From NCBI GenBank assembly GCA_032768795.1, contig CP136495.1, forward strand, positions 498,501-562,500: a stretch of DNA of 64,000 nucleotides. The letters run 5' to 3'. The notes beneath the pieces were generated by a model. It saw only the letters and a list, made by a program, of their open reading frames with translations, had not been told where the DNA came from and did no database searches. Below are positions 50,008 through 59,551 of this stretch, in pieces. The DNA is from Tremella fuciformis (Eukaryota; Basidiomycota; Tremellomycetes; Tremellales; Tremellaceae). The stretch's first letter is position 1, and each line of letters starts with the position of its first letter. Both the position numbers and the translations under genes were made by a program.

Positions 50008-50613
50008 TCAAGAGTGAGCTCTGGAAAAGCATGAGCGATCTCTGCGATCGCAGGTCAGGCGGGGTTCTCCGGACGGCGTGCGTACGGTAGCGCAGTGGGC
50101 GCAAAGAGTCCGTACAGACTGCGTGTTGGGTTGCCTCTGTGAAGACGCTCCGGGGTTCTCCGGAACCCAAGTCCAAATGAAGTGGTTCCGTTGACCTGGC
50201 TGGGGACTTCTGTCAGGTGCCCATGGAGCCGTGCGATTTATCACATCAGCGCGCGTCAAGTCGGCATTCTCGTCAACTGTGTCATCATCGCTTTCCGTCT
50301 CACTGGGGTCGTCCATGGCAACCGTCGGCAGCTGCATATCTGGTGGCGCGGTCTGAGAATCTGGCGTGGTGTGATCCGAATTCCTGCGACCCTCAGTTTG
50401 TGGAGGACGGTCATTGTTAGATCCCCTATTCCCCCTCATTGGTGGGGTTCTGAACCCGCGAGACCTGGATGCGCGAGACCTGGATGCGCGAGACCTGGAC
50501 CCGCGAGAAGATCTGCGCGCAGGCTGCGTTGGACCTCCACGAGGTGGGACATCAGGCGTGTGGGTTGTGGACGGGTCACCGTTTTGAGAGGGTTCTTGAC
50601 AATTGACAGACAT
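50008..50613 (-). CDS. RS-repeat protein with C-terminal C-x2-C-x13-C-x6-C motif
   Basis: 201 residues from the ATG at 50613 (MSVNCQEPSQNGDPSTTHTP). The frame is open for 64 codons upstream but that part reads as 5' UTR. A basic Arg/Ser repeat (SRASRSRASRSRGF) is encoded by a 15-bp tandem repeat (cctggatgcgcgaga) around 50464-50510. Then come an acidic stretch (DPSETESDDDTVDENADLT) and the motif CAHCATVRTPSGEPRLTC followed by DRRDRSCFSRAHS. The C-terminal 25 residues are close to those of the 48874 gene. Possibly a nucleic-acid-binding regulator; unproven. Confidence 0.6.
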   Translation of the reverse strand: MSVNCQEPSQNGDPSTTHTPDVPPRGGPTQPARRSSRGSRSRASRSRASRSRGFRTPPMRGNRGSNNDRPPQTEGRRNSDHTTPDSQTAPPDMQLPTVAMDDPSETESDDDTVDENADLTRADVINRTAPWAPDRSPQPGQRNHFIWTWVPENPGASSQRQPNTQSVRTLCAHCATVRTPSGEPRLTCDRRDRSCFSRAHS

Positions 50614-51456
50614 CTGGGTGTGTTGGATGCGAGGCGGGGAGTGAGCCTCCTCGTTATATATGGGCGGGATGCATGGAAAGAGCATGAGGTGGTCTCCGAC
50701 AAGTTTGAAAACACTGACGAAAGGATCAGAAGAAGCGAGATGCAGACGCCAATGAGCATGCCCGACTGAAAGGTCGGCTGACCCCCCAAACCCCCCTCTC
50801 TCCATGCGCCCTGCTCCTGCCGAGAAGTATGGTGGCGCAGGCGGGATCGGGCTCTAACACGATGAGCGCATCGCTTCCTGCATAAAGGTGTGGAGAGGAT
50901 TTGTATGATTGGCAAATCCCAATCTGGGTTGGCCCAACAGGACTTTTGACGTTAAGTTGAGATACAGTCAAAAGTGAGCCGTCACTGAATGGCAATGCCG
51001 TTCCATTCTAGTTTATACCAATCGCAAGTAATGCCAATGTGCGCATCACCGTGGGGAGGGATTTGGCATTGTGTAGCCTCTCAAGGCTCACTGGTCAGAT
51101 AGGAAATTGTCAATCAGCGCAACCTTTGCAAACAGGCAAGAGGGGCGATCAAAGGTGCCACTCAAGTCGGTCTCGAGGAGCGGCAATGCCTGCAGGGCTC
51201 ACAAGATATTTAACCTCTTGCCGCCTGAAGGTCTTCTTAACCTTCATCTTCATCCCCAAAGAGCTCACGTTCTGACAACCAGTAGTAACCAGCGCTCTAA
51301 GCAGAGACCGCATTCGTTTACTTAACAAAGATCACCTGAACCGTGTGAGCTATCATCCGCTCAGGTCCCCCTTGCGACTGCATACTGTAAGTGGAAATCG
51401 CCAACTCCTCCGCCCGTGTCACTCCCCGCTTATTTTCACAGACTGGTGTATCGATC
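50614..51456. other. divergent intergenic region
   Basis: About 840 bp between a minus-strand and a plus-strand gene; likely two promoters. A GTAAGT..TTTCACAG pair (about 51388-51440) could be a 5' UTR intron of the gene at 51457. No other gene supported. Confidence 0.4.
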
Positions 51457-52164
51457 ATGGACGACAAGCCTGTCTACAACCTATACTCTCCCGATCTTTC
51501 AACATCGGTCAATCCAACAACTGCGGAGACCTCAGCTGCAGCGGGAGGGTCGCAGACCAATGCCTCCACGTGCGCGGCTTTGACACCTTCAGGAGTGACC
51601 ACGACCCAAGAGCTACGTCCCAGCCAGGGCAACAAAAAGCCCGTTATAGTGATTGGTGCTTACACTTTTGAGCAACCAGATGCGAGTTGCATTTTCAACG
51701 GATTTGCAGAACCTTCGCCACGACGCCACAGAAACGGAACAGTGACTGAGCTCACGGCTGATCAGAAAACGCAGATCCGAGCCTTGCGCAGTAAGTGGGA
51801 AGAATTTGTCGAGAAGCAAATGCCTAGTATCTCGGCTGAGATCACGTCTCTTGTTCTTGCAAGTTTTCACGACGAACAACAATCGCTCCTGAAACTTACT
51901 GGAGAGGAGAGATGGGGACGATACGGGTATACCGCCACTTGGAGCAACTTTGCCTCTTCTGTCTCAGTCGCACTTAAACCGAAGGTCGAATCAGCATTTA
52001 AGGCATTCTTAAACACGGAGCCACACTCGCACTTCCCACGCTACAAGATAGTTAAGTGTCATGGCAATGATTTCAACAATGCCCTTCAAAAGGCAGATAA
52101 TGAGAGCCATAGGAACACCAAGCCATACAATTATGATCAACACCAAGATCCACCGGCTCAATAG
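51457..52164 (+). CDS. hypothetical protein, 235 residues
   Basis: The ATG at 51457 (MDDKPVYNLYSPDLSTSVNP) lies just after a candidate 5' UTR intron acceptor, which supports this start. The first third is Ser/Thr-rich. The rest is well-folded in composition: VIVIGAYTFEQPDASCIFNG, LTADQKTQIRALRSKWEEFV, ITSLVLASFHDEQQSLLKL, ERWGRYGYTATWSNF. It ends in a polar tail (NYDQHQDPPAQ). No family recognised. It is the only plus-strand gene between 42 and 58 kb, apart from transposon sequence. Confidence 0.55.
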   Translation: MDDKPVYNLYSPDLSTSVNPTTAETSAAAGGSQTNASTCAALTPSGVTTTQELRPSQGNKKPVIVIGAYTFEQPDASCIFNGFAEPSPRRHRNGTVTELTADQKTQIRALRSKWEEFVEKQMPSISAEITSLVLASFHDEQQSLLKLTGEERWGRYGYTATWSNFASSVSVALKPKVESAFKAFLNTEPHSHFPRYKIVKCHGNDFNNALQKADNESHRNTKPYNYDQHQDPPAQ

Positions 52165-52700
52165 GCCAGTGAGAATGCGCTTGACGCTTGACAGTCATCC
52201 TCTCTTCGCAATCATGTCATGTATATGATACTTATTCCTCATTGTGATGTACGATTATTAAGTCTGGGGTAGATCGCCGCAACAGAAGTCACTGACAGCG
52301 GCGGCCGACCCTTGCAGTAAAGTCTAAACGGGTAAGAGTAGAAGGACCTGGATCTGGATCAGCTTTCCAAAACATGGTTGCCCAGTCCTGCAAGCCAAAT
52401 GGCTGCCGCGACACCAATCGGACGGTGACCAAGGTGACCGCATATTGGCGAAGGCCGCGGATGGCAGCTATCCTATGTGACGGTTGAGGAATTGGCTACA
52501 AGTGCGCGCAAGCGCCGAGGTTGTCACGTAGGTGATTACATAACACAAGGATCCTTCTGATTAATACTAAACCAAAAGGAAATCTGTGGCCAAGCTCGGG
52601 TTAATCACCTCCGGACTCGACTCATTATATAGGGCTACCTTGGGGATGTGTCATTCATGACAGAGGTGTAGCCAAGCTGGACCAACATCAGGTCCTCGCC
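52165..52700. other. intergenic before nested LTRs
   Basis: 536 bp with no supported gene. A TATA-like ttatatagggc near 52624 and a cattcatgaca segment lie close to the LTR. Confidence 0.35.
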
Positions 52701-53878
52701 TGTCACGATGCTGCGCTCTCCCATTGGCAGAGGCCCTCTCGCACAATATAAGAGTCAGGAATAAAGGATAAAGGGGTAGAAACAAGGATGTCGAAATAGG
52801 ATCCTTGTCGAGGTTGGATCCTTGTCGAGGTTACAAGGTCGTCAAGGTAACAAGGTCGTCGAGGTAACAAGGTCATCGATGATACAGCGTGAGTGCAACT
52901 CAGCCACGCTGCGTGCCACGGAGAGAGTGAGATTGTCAATGGTGATCCATGGGACTCAATCAGAGAGTGCTGAAGAACTACGGCGGGCGCCTGGGGCATC
53001 CTATATGACTCTGCGCCTGCTTCCCATTGTCGCATGTTCATTCAACACCTACTCCCTTGTCAAGGTTCTCCAGCCCAAGGTAGGTCACGTGTTGCCCACA
53101 TGAGAGGTGTCGGTCACGTGCGTAGGTCGTCGATGGCGTGGCTGTCACAAATGACACCAAAGCAGCACCAAGACCGAGCAAGACCAAGCCAACGGAACGC
53201 GAATCGAGCACTTGTTGGCGCTTGCCAAAAGCTCGCCGCAACTCTTCGAGACCGACCGGCACGTGAGATAACCGCATTTGTTGGACAAAAGGATACATCT
53301 CTTGCACAGCTGAGTCCCGCCGTCACCGCAGCTCTTGTCAAGAGCAAGGAACTCTTTGACGCTTGCCGCGCTCGCCATGCTTGCCGTTGAAGAACAATAG
53401 GCTTCCTCGATGCTTACTCAGCGAGTTTGCCGGATGCGGCAAACTTGACTAAGGTAAACGAGAGAACAATGAGCTCGACATGGGTGGGCCAAGACCTTGC
53501 CAAGCTCGCAGAGACAGAGTCGCAGAGACAATGGACGGGCTGTAGGATACATAAGGCTCGCAGAGCCCTCGTAGAACTCCAGTACTCTCCCCATTGAGCT
53601 GCCAGGGACTATTCCCTCACTTACTCTCTCTCGCTCCGTCCCGCCGACAGCTGCCAAGGCCTAGCACCTGTCGGCTGACCTTGTCTTGCCTCGCCTTGCC
53701 TAGCCAACCTCGACTATCCTCATCGACACTCGTTGAGACTCTACGAGTCCGTCGAGCCCTTGCCCTTGCCACTGGTCCTAGCCTCGCCCAGCCTCGCCAA
53801 AGTCAAAGAGTCTTGGTCACCCAGTGACGGGCACTTGGATAGAGACAGAGAGGTATCGTGACAGTGGCCGTTGTGGCA
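52701..53878 (+). repeat. solo LTR (452-bp family) split by a second solo LTR
   Basis: Starts TGTCACGATG at 52701 and ends TTGTGGCA at 53878. It is flanked by a perfect 5-bp duplication TCGCC (52696-52700 and 53879-53883). The inner LTR 53143-53863 plus one GTGGC copy interrupt it, leaving a 452-bp original. It is related to 4974-5300. Confidence 0.88.
53143..53863 (-). repeat. solo LTR, 721-bp family, copy B, nested
   Basis: TGTCACAAATGAC...TATCGTGACA with a perfect 5-bp duplication GTGGC (53138-53142 and 53864-53868). It is inverted relative to copy A at 5392-6099. No internal region remains, as expected after LTR-LTR recombination. Confidence 0.9.
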
Positions 53879-54200
53879 TCGCCCTTGCCCAGCCGTTTGA
53901 TTGCTGCAATATTGTGGTCTGAGCCCAACGGATGCATGGCAAGATGCAGAGCCATTGCTCCCGCTAAGGGTTTAGGATGCTGTGGCATCTGGGGCCTCTT
54001 CTGGAACTGTGTGGCTTGCTGGATGGGCTTGCCTACTCGGTCAAGCGAGGTAGAGTCGGCGGCTTGACAGAATGTGCCCATAAGGGGTGCGTCTTAGAAG
54101 ATTGATTGTTATCTGAAGCCCCAAGCCGGTTCCCAAATTGTGCCAGTTTGAACTTGTCCGTTGCACTATACGACATTGGCTTTTGACGATTGTCCCTGAT

Positions 54201-54340
54201 TGTAACAATGGTCAAGGTCAAGGTCTTTCAAGGTGAGGAATAATATCCCAAAAGGATATTTGCGCCCCAAGTTCTGGTTAATCCCTAACCTGAACTCGGT
54301 TTATCAAGGGTACCTTGGACGTGTCATGCCCATCATGACA
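54201..54340 (-). repeat. solo LTR of the TRIM-like element
   Basis: 140 bp, the reverse complement of the LTR at 7929-8068 with few differences. It is flanked by a perfect 5-bp duplication CTGAT (54196-54200 and 54341-54345). It shows that the miniature element moved independently. Confidence 0.9.
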
Positions 54341-55183
54341 CTGATGGCTCCATGTCCTGGTCTCCCATGGCATGGTGGGATTCATGATGTTTTACACCGT
54401 AGATTAGAAACGTTTGCAAGTCACCTTTGGCGGGTGCAAGATTTGACTCTGGGCCCCAAGGTCCTTGTGATTCTGTGAGAGTTGTGTTGATGGTCGTGAA
54501 GCTGTTGCTCCCCCTACTTGTCCTGCATCCAAAGGATTGCGTCTCACTCGATCACAGCATACAGAGTTGCGTTGAGTCCTTTGTTGTCACGCCGGATAGC
54601 ATAACTGGCTGCTAACCATTGAACCAAAAGGGCACAATGATCCGACTCATAGCAACCTATGCTCGGATCCCAGCTATGTAGGCTGAGAATTGGGCACGTG
54701 CCATGAGCATTTGTGCACTTTGATCTTGTGAAGTGTTGCCCTCTGTTCTGAGATGATCTGTTGATATTGACAGGGAACACCAACTCCAACTGAACTGCTT
54801 GGTGGGATGCGGGATGGGGAATGACATAGAACAAGATACTGTCCTTGTTTATCTGGGAAGGTCAAGGGGCAGCAGGAAGCTGAACCAAACCATTCTGTAA
54901 TTTCACATTGTCTGATGAAAAAAAAACATATGCGGCAAAAGCCTGGGGATATCTAAGCATCAAGAGGAGCACCTCTGGCATTGAGCGCATTGAGTGTACA
55001 TACATCAAGGGAGGGTTCATCAAAGGAGGGGAGGTGCTCAGACAAGACTGCTCAAGACTGCACATGAGCCGGTGGTTGAGGAGGATGCCCCACAAGCCCA
55101 ACAAGCTGGTGGCGAGTCATACGTTGCAGCCGCTTTTGGCAAGCGTATCAATCTGGTGTTCCATACAGCTACCGTCTCCTGTC
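54341..55183. other. no supported gene
   Basis: About 840 bp downstream of the repeat-protein gene. Overlapping open frames on both strands are short and without domains. An aaaaaaaa run lies near 54916. Confidence 0.35.
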
Positions 55184-56725
55184 CTACTCCTCCCTGGACC
55201 TGTAATTGAAGTTTTCACAATTTCCATTAAATGTACGGCACTTTTTGAATCCCTTTGAGAAGCAGTAGGTGCATGGCCCAAGACTGTGTCTTTTGGCCAT
55301 CTTACACCGATAACTGCAGTTTGTTCTCGGGTTCCCATCTTGATCTGTCTCCTGCTTGCAAGTGGCGCAAGCGTACGGTCTGGTGTGCCGGGTTCTGGAC
55401 GCTGAGCCGGCTACGTGAGAGATTTGAGGCAGCATGCTCCCTCTGCCACTTGCAGTAGTGGGGGACACAAGGATAGGCATGGCCTGCTGACTATCGGCTT
55501 GCGACGGCTGTGGTCTGTATGCGTTTGTACCATCATCATGTTGCCATTGGGTGGCATCAGTGGTGGGAGCTTTGCTCTCATCTTGTTTCTTGCTTGCTTC
55601 TGTGTTAGTAATTTCAGTATAAGGAAAACCAGCATAGTGTTGTTGCTGGGGGTATGGGCCAACATAATCGTACATGGGACTGACAGGCGGATGGTTGTAG
55701 AAGTAGCCATCAAGGTCCTCAGGCTGGGATGAGGCTTGTTGACCGCTGGCCTGTTGCCATTGGGCAGCATGAGCGGTGGCAGCTTTGCTCTCATCTTGTT
55801 CCTTGCTTGCTTCTGTGTTAGTAATTTCAGCATAAGGAAAAACAGCATAGTTTTGTTGCTGGAGGTATGGGCCAACATAATTGGACATGGGACTGACAGG
55901 CGGATGGTTGTAGAAGTAGCCATCAAGGTCCTCAGGCTGGGATGAGCCTTGTTGACCGCTGGCCTGTGGCCATTGGGCGGCATGAGCGGTGGCAGCTTTG
56001 CTCTCATCTTGTTCCTTGCTTGCTTCTGTGTTAGTAATTTCAGCATAAGGAAAAACAGCATAGTTTTGTTGCTGGAGGTATGGGCCAACATAATTGGACA
56101 TGGGACTGACAGGCGGATGGTTGTAGAAGTAGCCATCAAGGTCCTCAGGCTGGGATGAGCCTTGTTGACCGCTGGCCTGTGGCCATTGGGCGGCATGAGC
56201 GGTGGCAGCTTTGCTCTCATCTTGTTCCTTGCTGGCTTCTGTGTTAGTGATTTCAGTATAAGGAAAAACAGCATTGTCATGTTGCTGGAGGTATGGATCA
56301 ACATAATTGTACCTGGGATTGGTATGATTGTAAGGGTAGCCATTGGCGGGGACATCCTCCGCCGGCTGAGATGAGCCTTGTTGATTGCTTGACATTCTGT
56401 CCAAGTCTGCTCTGCTGAGGGGGATATAAGCAGCAAAATCATGTTGCTGGAGGTATGGATTGACATGATTGTATTTGGGAATGGTCGGTGTATGATTGTA
56501 AGGGTAGGCATCGGCAGGGACATCCTCCGCCGGCTGAGATGAGCCTTGTTGGTCGCTTGACATTTTGTGCAAGTCTGCTCCAATGAGGTGAATATGAGCA
56601 GCATAATCATGTTGCTGGAGGTATGGATTGACATAATCGTGCCTGGGATTGGTATGATTGTAAGGGTAGCCATCGGCGGGGACATCGTTCGCCGGCTGAG
56701 ATGAGCCTTGTTGATCGCTTGACAT
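55184..56725 (-). CDS. tandem-repeat protein with C-terminal cysteine clusters
   Basis: Open frame on the minus strand. An ATG at 56725 (MSSDQQGSSQPANDVPADGY) gives 513 residues, and the frame continues to an ATG at 56914 (576 residues). Because the repeat unit also covers part of that upstream stretch (IPLIRADSHKMSS), the longer form is possible. There are two repeat types: about 53-56 residues with MSS.QQGSSQPA.DVPA and NPYLQQHD (three copies, N-terminal), and 71 residues with GYFYNHPPVSPM, YVGPYLQQQNYA and ITNTEASKEQDESKAATAHA (about four copies). The C-terminus has CATCKQETDQDGNPRTNC..C and CTYCFSKGFKKCRTFNGNC. The latter spacing (C-x2-C-x6-C-x6-C) is that of the 47551 gene. Possible Gln-rich regulator. 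Confidence 0.6.
   Translation of the reverse strand: MSSDQQGSSQPANDVPADGYPYNHTNPRHDYVNPYLQQHDYAAHIHLIGADLHKMSSDQQGSSQPAEDVPADAYPYNHTPTIPKYNHVNPYLQQHDFAAYIPLSRADLDRMSSNQQGSSQPAEDVPANGYPYNHTNPRYNYVDPYLQQHDNAVFPYTEITNTEASKEQDESKAATAHAAQWPQASGQQGSSQPEDLDGYFYNHPPVSPMSNYVGPYLQQQNYAVFPYAEITNTEASKEQDESKAATAHAAQWPQASGQQGSSQPEDLDGYFYNHPPVSPMSNYVGPYLQQQNYAVFPYAEITNTEASKEQDESKAATAHAAQWQQASGQQASSQPEDLDGYFYNHPPVSPMYDYVGPYPQQQHYAGFPYTEITNTEASKKQDESKAPTTDATQWQHDDGTNAYRPQPSQADSQQAMPILVSPTTASGRGSMLPQISHVAGSASRTRHTRPYACATCKQETDQDGNPRTNCSYRCKMAKRHSLGPCTYCFSKGFKKCRTFNGNCENFNYRSREE
55523..56374. repeat. coding 213-bp tandem repeat, about four units
   Basis: Units begin near 55523, 55736, 55949 and 56162. The second and third are almost identical; the outer ones diverge. 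The period is a multiple of three, so copy-number change keeps the frame. Confidence 0.85.
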
Positions 56726-56890
56726 TTTGTGCGAGTCTGCTCTGATGAGGGGGATATTACCGAGGAGGACAATGTCGACACCGAGACATGGGGTCCCTCC
56801 GAGAACAGATTTTATAGTGAGAGTGTAGCGGCTGGCGCGCTTCCTCGAAAGGATGTCGGGATAAGGGGGGACATTTGGAATGTTCACTTG
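56391..56890. repeat. coding tandem repeat of about 161-168 bp, about three units
   Basis: Repeats of gacattYtgtSc, then atgttgctggaggtatgga, then tgattgtaagggtagSc, starting near 56391, 56559 and 56720. They encode the N-terminal repeats of the same protein. Confidence 0.7.
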
Positions 56891-57271
56891 AAACGTCGGA
56901 ACTCGACCTTTCATGAAGGGGCTTTGAGTCCGACTTTTGGCAAGAGTTTCTCCTTTGGGTTATCAAGATCAGGCATAAGAAGCTCGGGGGTGGTACCAGC
57001 ATCAAGCGTTCATAGCACATCTCGCTGCGGAGCCCGCCAGATCCAGCTATGCGAGACGCAAGTGATTTCATATTGGCGACAACGGATCATGTCTGCCTGC
57101 CGACGGTCGATCATTGCGACTCTTCGTGTGAGGCGCGAGGGCTAGATAAGGCCAAGCTTGACTCAGACCGGGTCAAGCTCCGCGATGACACCATCGGAGT
57201 GGCGATTGCTGTCGTCCATGGGCGACTGAAGAGGCGATAGAGGCAGAGACGTTGGTCCGGCCAACGCATCA

Positions 57272-58204
57272 TCATGCTGCAACGACGCGGGCTGCTTCTG
57301 ATGATGCGTGGCTTGCCGTGCTCTCCGATTGCGCTGAATGAGGAGGAGTCGACGTTCCGTGCTGCAACCCCGACCAATACAGCCTCTGCGCGACTTGGGC
57401 GACGACCCAGTCCATGCCTTCGTCCAGCCCTTGCCCCGTGACAGCGGAGCAAGGATGGATGGACCACTTGTGTGACTTGATAGCCGGTAGATCGAGGCTC
57501 TGATCGTCAATGCTCGAGTCTTGTTAAGCGGGCTATGTCTCACATCTCTAATCTGCTCCAGCGTCAACGAGCCCGTGAGGTCCTGCTTGTTCGCAAAGAC
57601 CAGCAGAGTTGCGCCTGCCAGTCGCTAATCTCAGCCGGCCATCACTCAGCATATATGAGCCCTACTTCTTCCTGCAAGAGACCGCGTAGTTCTTCGGCAC
57701 AGTCTTTCGTCCGCAGATGATCGCTCGAATCGACCACCCAGACGACGGCGTCTGTCGACTCGAAGTAGTTTCGCCAGTATGGTCGAAGCGTCTTCTGGCC
57801 CCCGACGTCCCCTTACCTCAGTCTGGTCTCCCGCATGTCGTCACAGCAGCAGGTCAGCTCACAGATGTTCAACGCGTACCTGCCATCAGCACCTCCCTCC
57901 TCAGTGCTCGGGTGCAGGACTCACTGGCCCCGGAGCAGAGTCTTGATGTTGAAGCCCAGAGTAGGGCTTATGCCCGAGATATCCTCGTTATTGAGCTTCT
58001 TCAGTATGGTCGTCTTGCCCGCGTTGTCTAGTCCCCTCTGAGTCAGCTACACTCATTTACGCATGTCAGACCGGACGTACAGGAACAAGACTCGCATCTC
58101 GCGCGATTTGGCCTTGTTCTTCCGGATGATGGTGAGCAGGCCTGAGTGTCAGCCAAGCTCGTATGTCCAGCCCAACCGTCCCATGCTCCCGGCTACTCAC
58201 CCAT
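57272..58204 (-). CDS. ARL2: ADP-ribosylation factor-like 2 GTPase
   Basis: Seven exons: 58204-58201, 58141-58081, 58035-57925, 57879-57863, 57811-57666, 57624-57544, 57499-57272. Total 648 nt, 215 residues, all junctions in frame. It begins [20 protein letters not shown]; the Gly2 is myristoylable as in ARFs. G1 is [11 protein letters not shown], switch I is [16 protein letters not shown]3 is WDVGGQ followed by [16 protein letters not shown]4 is VFANKQDL, and G5 is [14 protein letters not shown]-like ARL2 landmarks and RPYWRNYFE identify ARL2 (yeast CIN4), which acts with tubulin cofactors in microtubule assembly. The C-terminus is extended by about 30 residues ([20 protein letters not shown]). 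Exon 1 has 4 nt and exon 4 has 17 nt. Confidence 0.95.
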
Positions 58205-58450
58205 CTTGCTCGTCGCCTGCTCTCCACATCGACCGCCCAAGATGAGAGAATAATACAAACCTAGGCGAAATATCGCTGTTGGCGTCATTTTAGGCGGTCC
58301 CTATGACGGGCCAGCGGCCTCAAAAGTCCCGAGGCGATTTTAACCTCATCCCATACATCCCATCTATCATAAGTCGCGTTATCTTGCTCAGTTTTGAAGC
58401 TACAGCCTCGAGACCACCACCATTCGACTCAGCGCACTCGATTACACGTA

Positions 58451-58905
58451 ATGCAACGCGTCAATACCATGCATAACGCCTCTGAGACGTCTTCGGCTGA
58501 TGAGGGAGGGAACATGGTAGGTTGACCGAGTTTCTACCACCTTCTCTCGATTGCCATGCTCATTTGCAGACTCTCATGGACACTCAGCTGGCCAAGGTCG
58601 TTGCTCATCTTGCCAAGACCGACCCAGCTGCCCTCCCAGCCGTTCTCAAGGCTCTGGGGGCCACGGGACCGACGCAGCTGACTTCGGCGGCTATCACCCC
58701 CTCCTTCGGTGTCACCCCGCCAACCATACCTGTCAGGAAACCGACACGGCATCCTGACCACGAGACTACCACGAGGCAACTTCCGACGGAAACATCCAAA
58801 GGATCCTACGAACCGAAGAGCGTGAGTACGATAGAACCGTCACTATTAGTCACGAATAACTACGACTTGCTCTTGAAAGCGCTGGAACAACCTGGAGAAC
58901 GATAG
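58451..58905 (+). CDS. hypothetical small protein, next to element 3
   Basis: Exon 1 is 58451-58516 (MQRVNTMHNASETSSADEGG). The intron 58517-58569 is GTAGGT..TTGCAG. Exon 2 runs from 58570 to a stop at 58903-58905. Total 133 residues. The middle reads TLMDTQLAKVVAHLAKTDPA and ALPAVLKALG, helical; the rest is Thr/Pro-rich. A GTGAGT donor near 58822 would allow further exons. Because the LTR of element 3 starts somewhere after about 58820, the last 25 codons may be transposon sequence and the gene may be truncated. No family recognised. Confidence 0.4.
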
Positions 58906-59261
58906 AAGGATACGTCTCAGTCTTCCATCGGCCGAGTTGAGATAGGAACGCACGCAAGGACAAGAGTCAGGTCCACGATAACGGAGGATAGAGTTATCTC
59001 ACAGTCAGGGCCACGGGGCGGAGACCAAGGACGATAAGGACGACGACGGGCACGCAAGGAGATTAGATGCAAGCCAGCGCGGAGAGAAGACGATAGAAGA
59101 GAAGAGAGACGACGAGAGAATACTAGAGAGTATTGGGAACGAGTAGAAGCGACTAGGAGAACGATGGAACGATCCACGAAGGACGATGCTAGAAGGATCA
59201 GAGTGAGAGCGGGCGAGAGTCAGCAGATACTTAAGAAGGAAGATCGCAGAGGAAGTTCCTC

Positions 59262-59274
59262 AGCGATCTAGTTA
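59262..59274 (+). other. element 3 LTR self-primer segment
   Basis: AGCGATCTAGTTA within the presumed LTR. It is the exact reverse complement of TAACTAGATCGCT at 59505-59517, directly after the LTR end. Confidence 0.55.
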
Positions 59275-59504
59275 ACTAGTCCTCTAGATAGAACGTCTAC
59301 TTAGAGAATCGACCGTACCAGTGACGAGAGATAGATAAGTGAAGTGAGTCTTGATCGCTCCTCACCCAGCTTGGTTCCACTCTACTCTTGTTCGTTACTA
59401 TCTGTTACGAATAGTCGTTAATAGTTAGCAGCTTGAACCGATAGATTGATTTAGGTGAGCTTTAGTTGGATCTAATACAGGTCACCGGGTACAGGTCTGA
59501 CAGA

Positions 59505-59517
59505 TAACTAGATCGCT
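59505..59517 (+). other. element 3 self-priming (primer-binding) site
   Basis: TAACTAGATCGCT starts 2 nt after ...CTGACA. A 13-nt perfect complement lies 230 nt upstream in the same presumed LTR. Confidence 0.55.
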
Positions 59518-59551
59518 CATATCCTTCGACAAGCCACCAAATCAAGACGAC

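Noticed and set aside
57163..57567. A separate 134-codon minus-strand protein
   Set aside because: It reads through an ARL2 intron and then out of frame through the last ARL2 exon.
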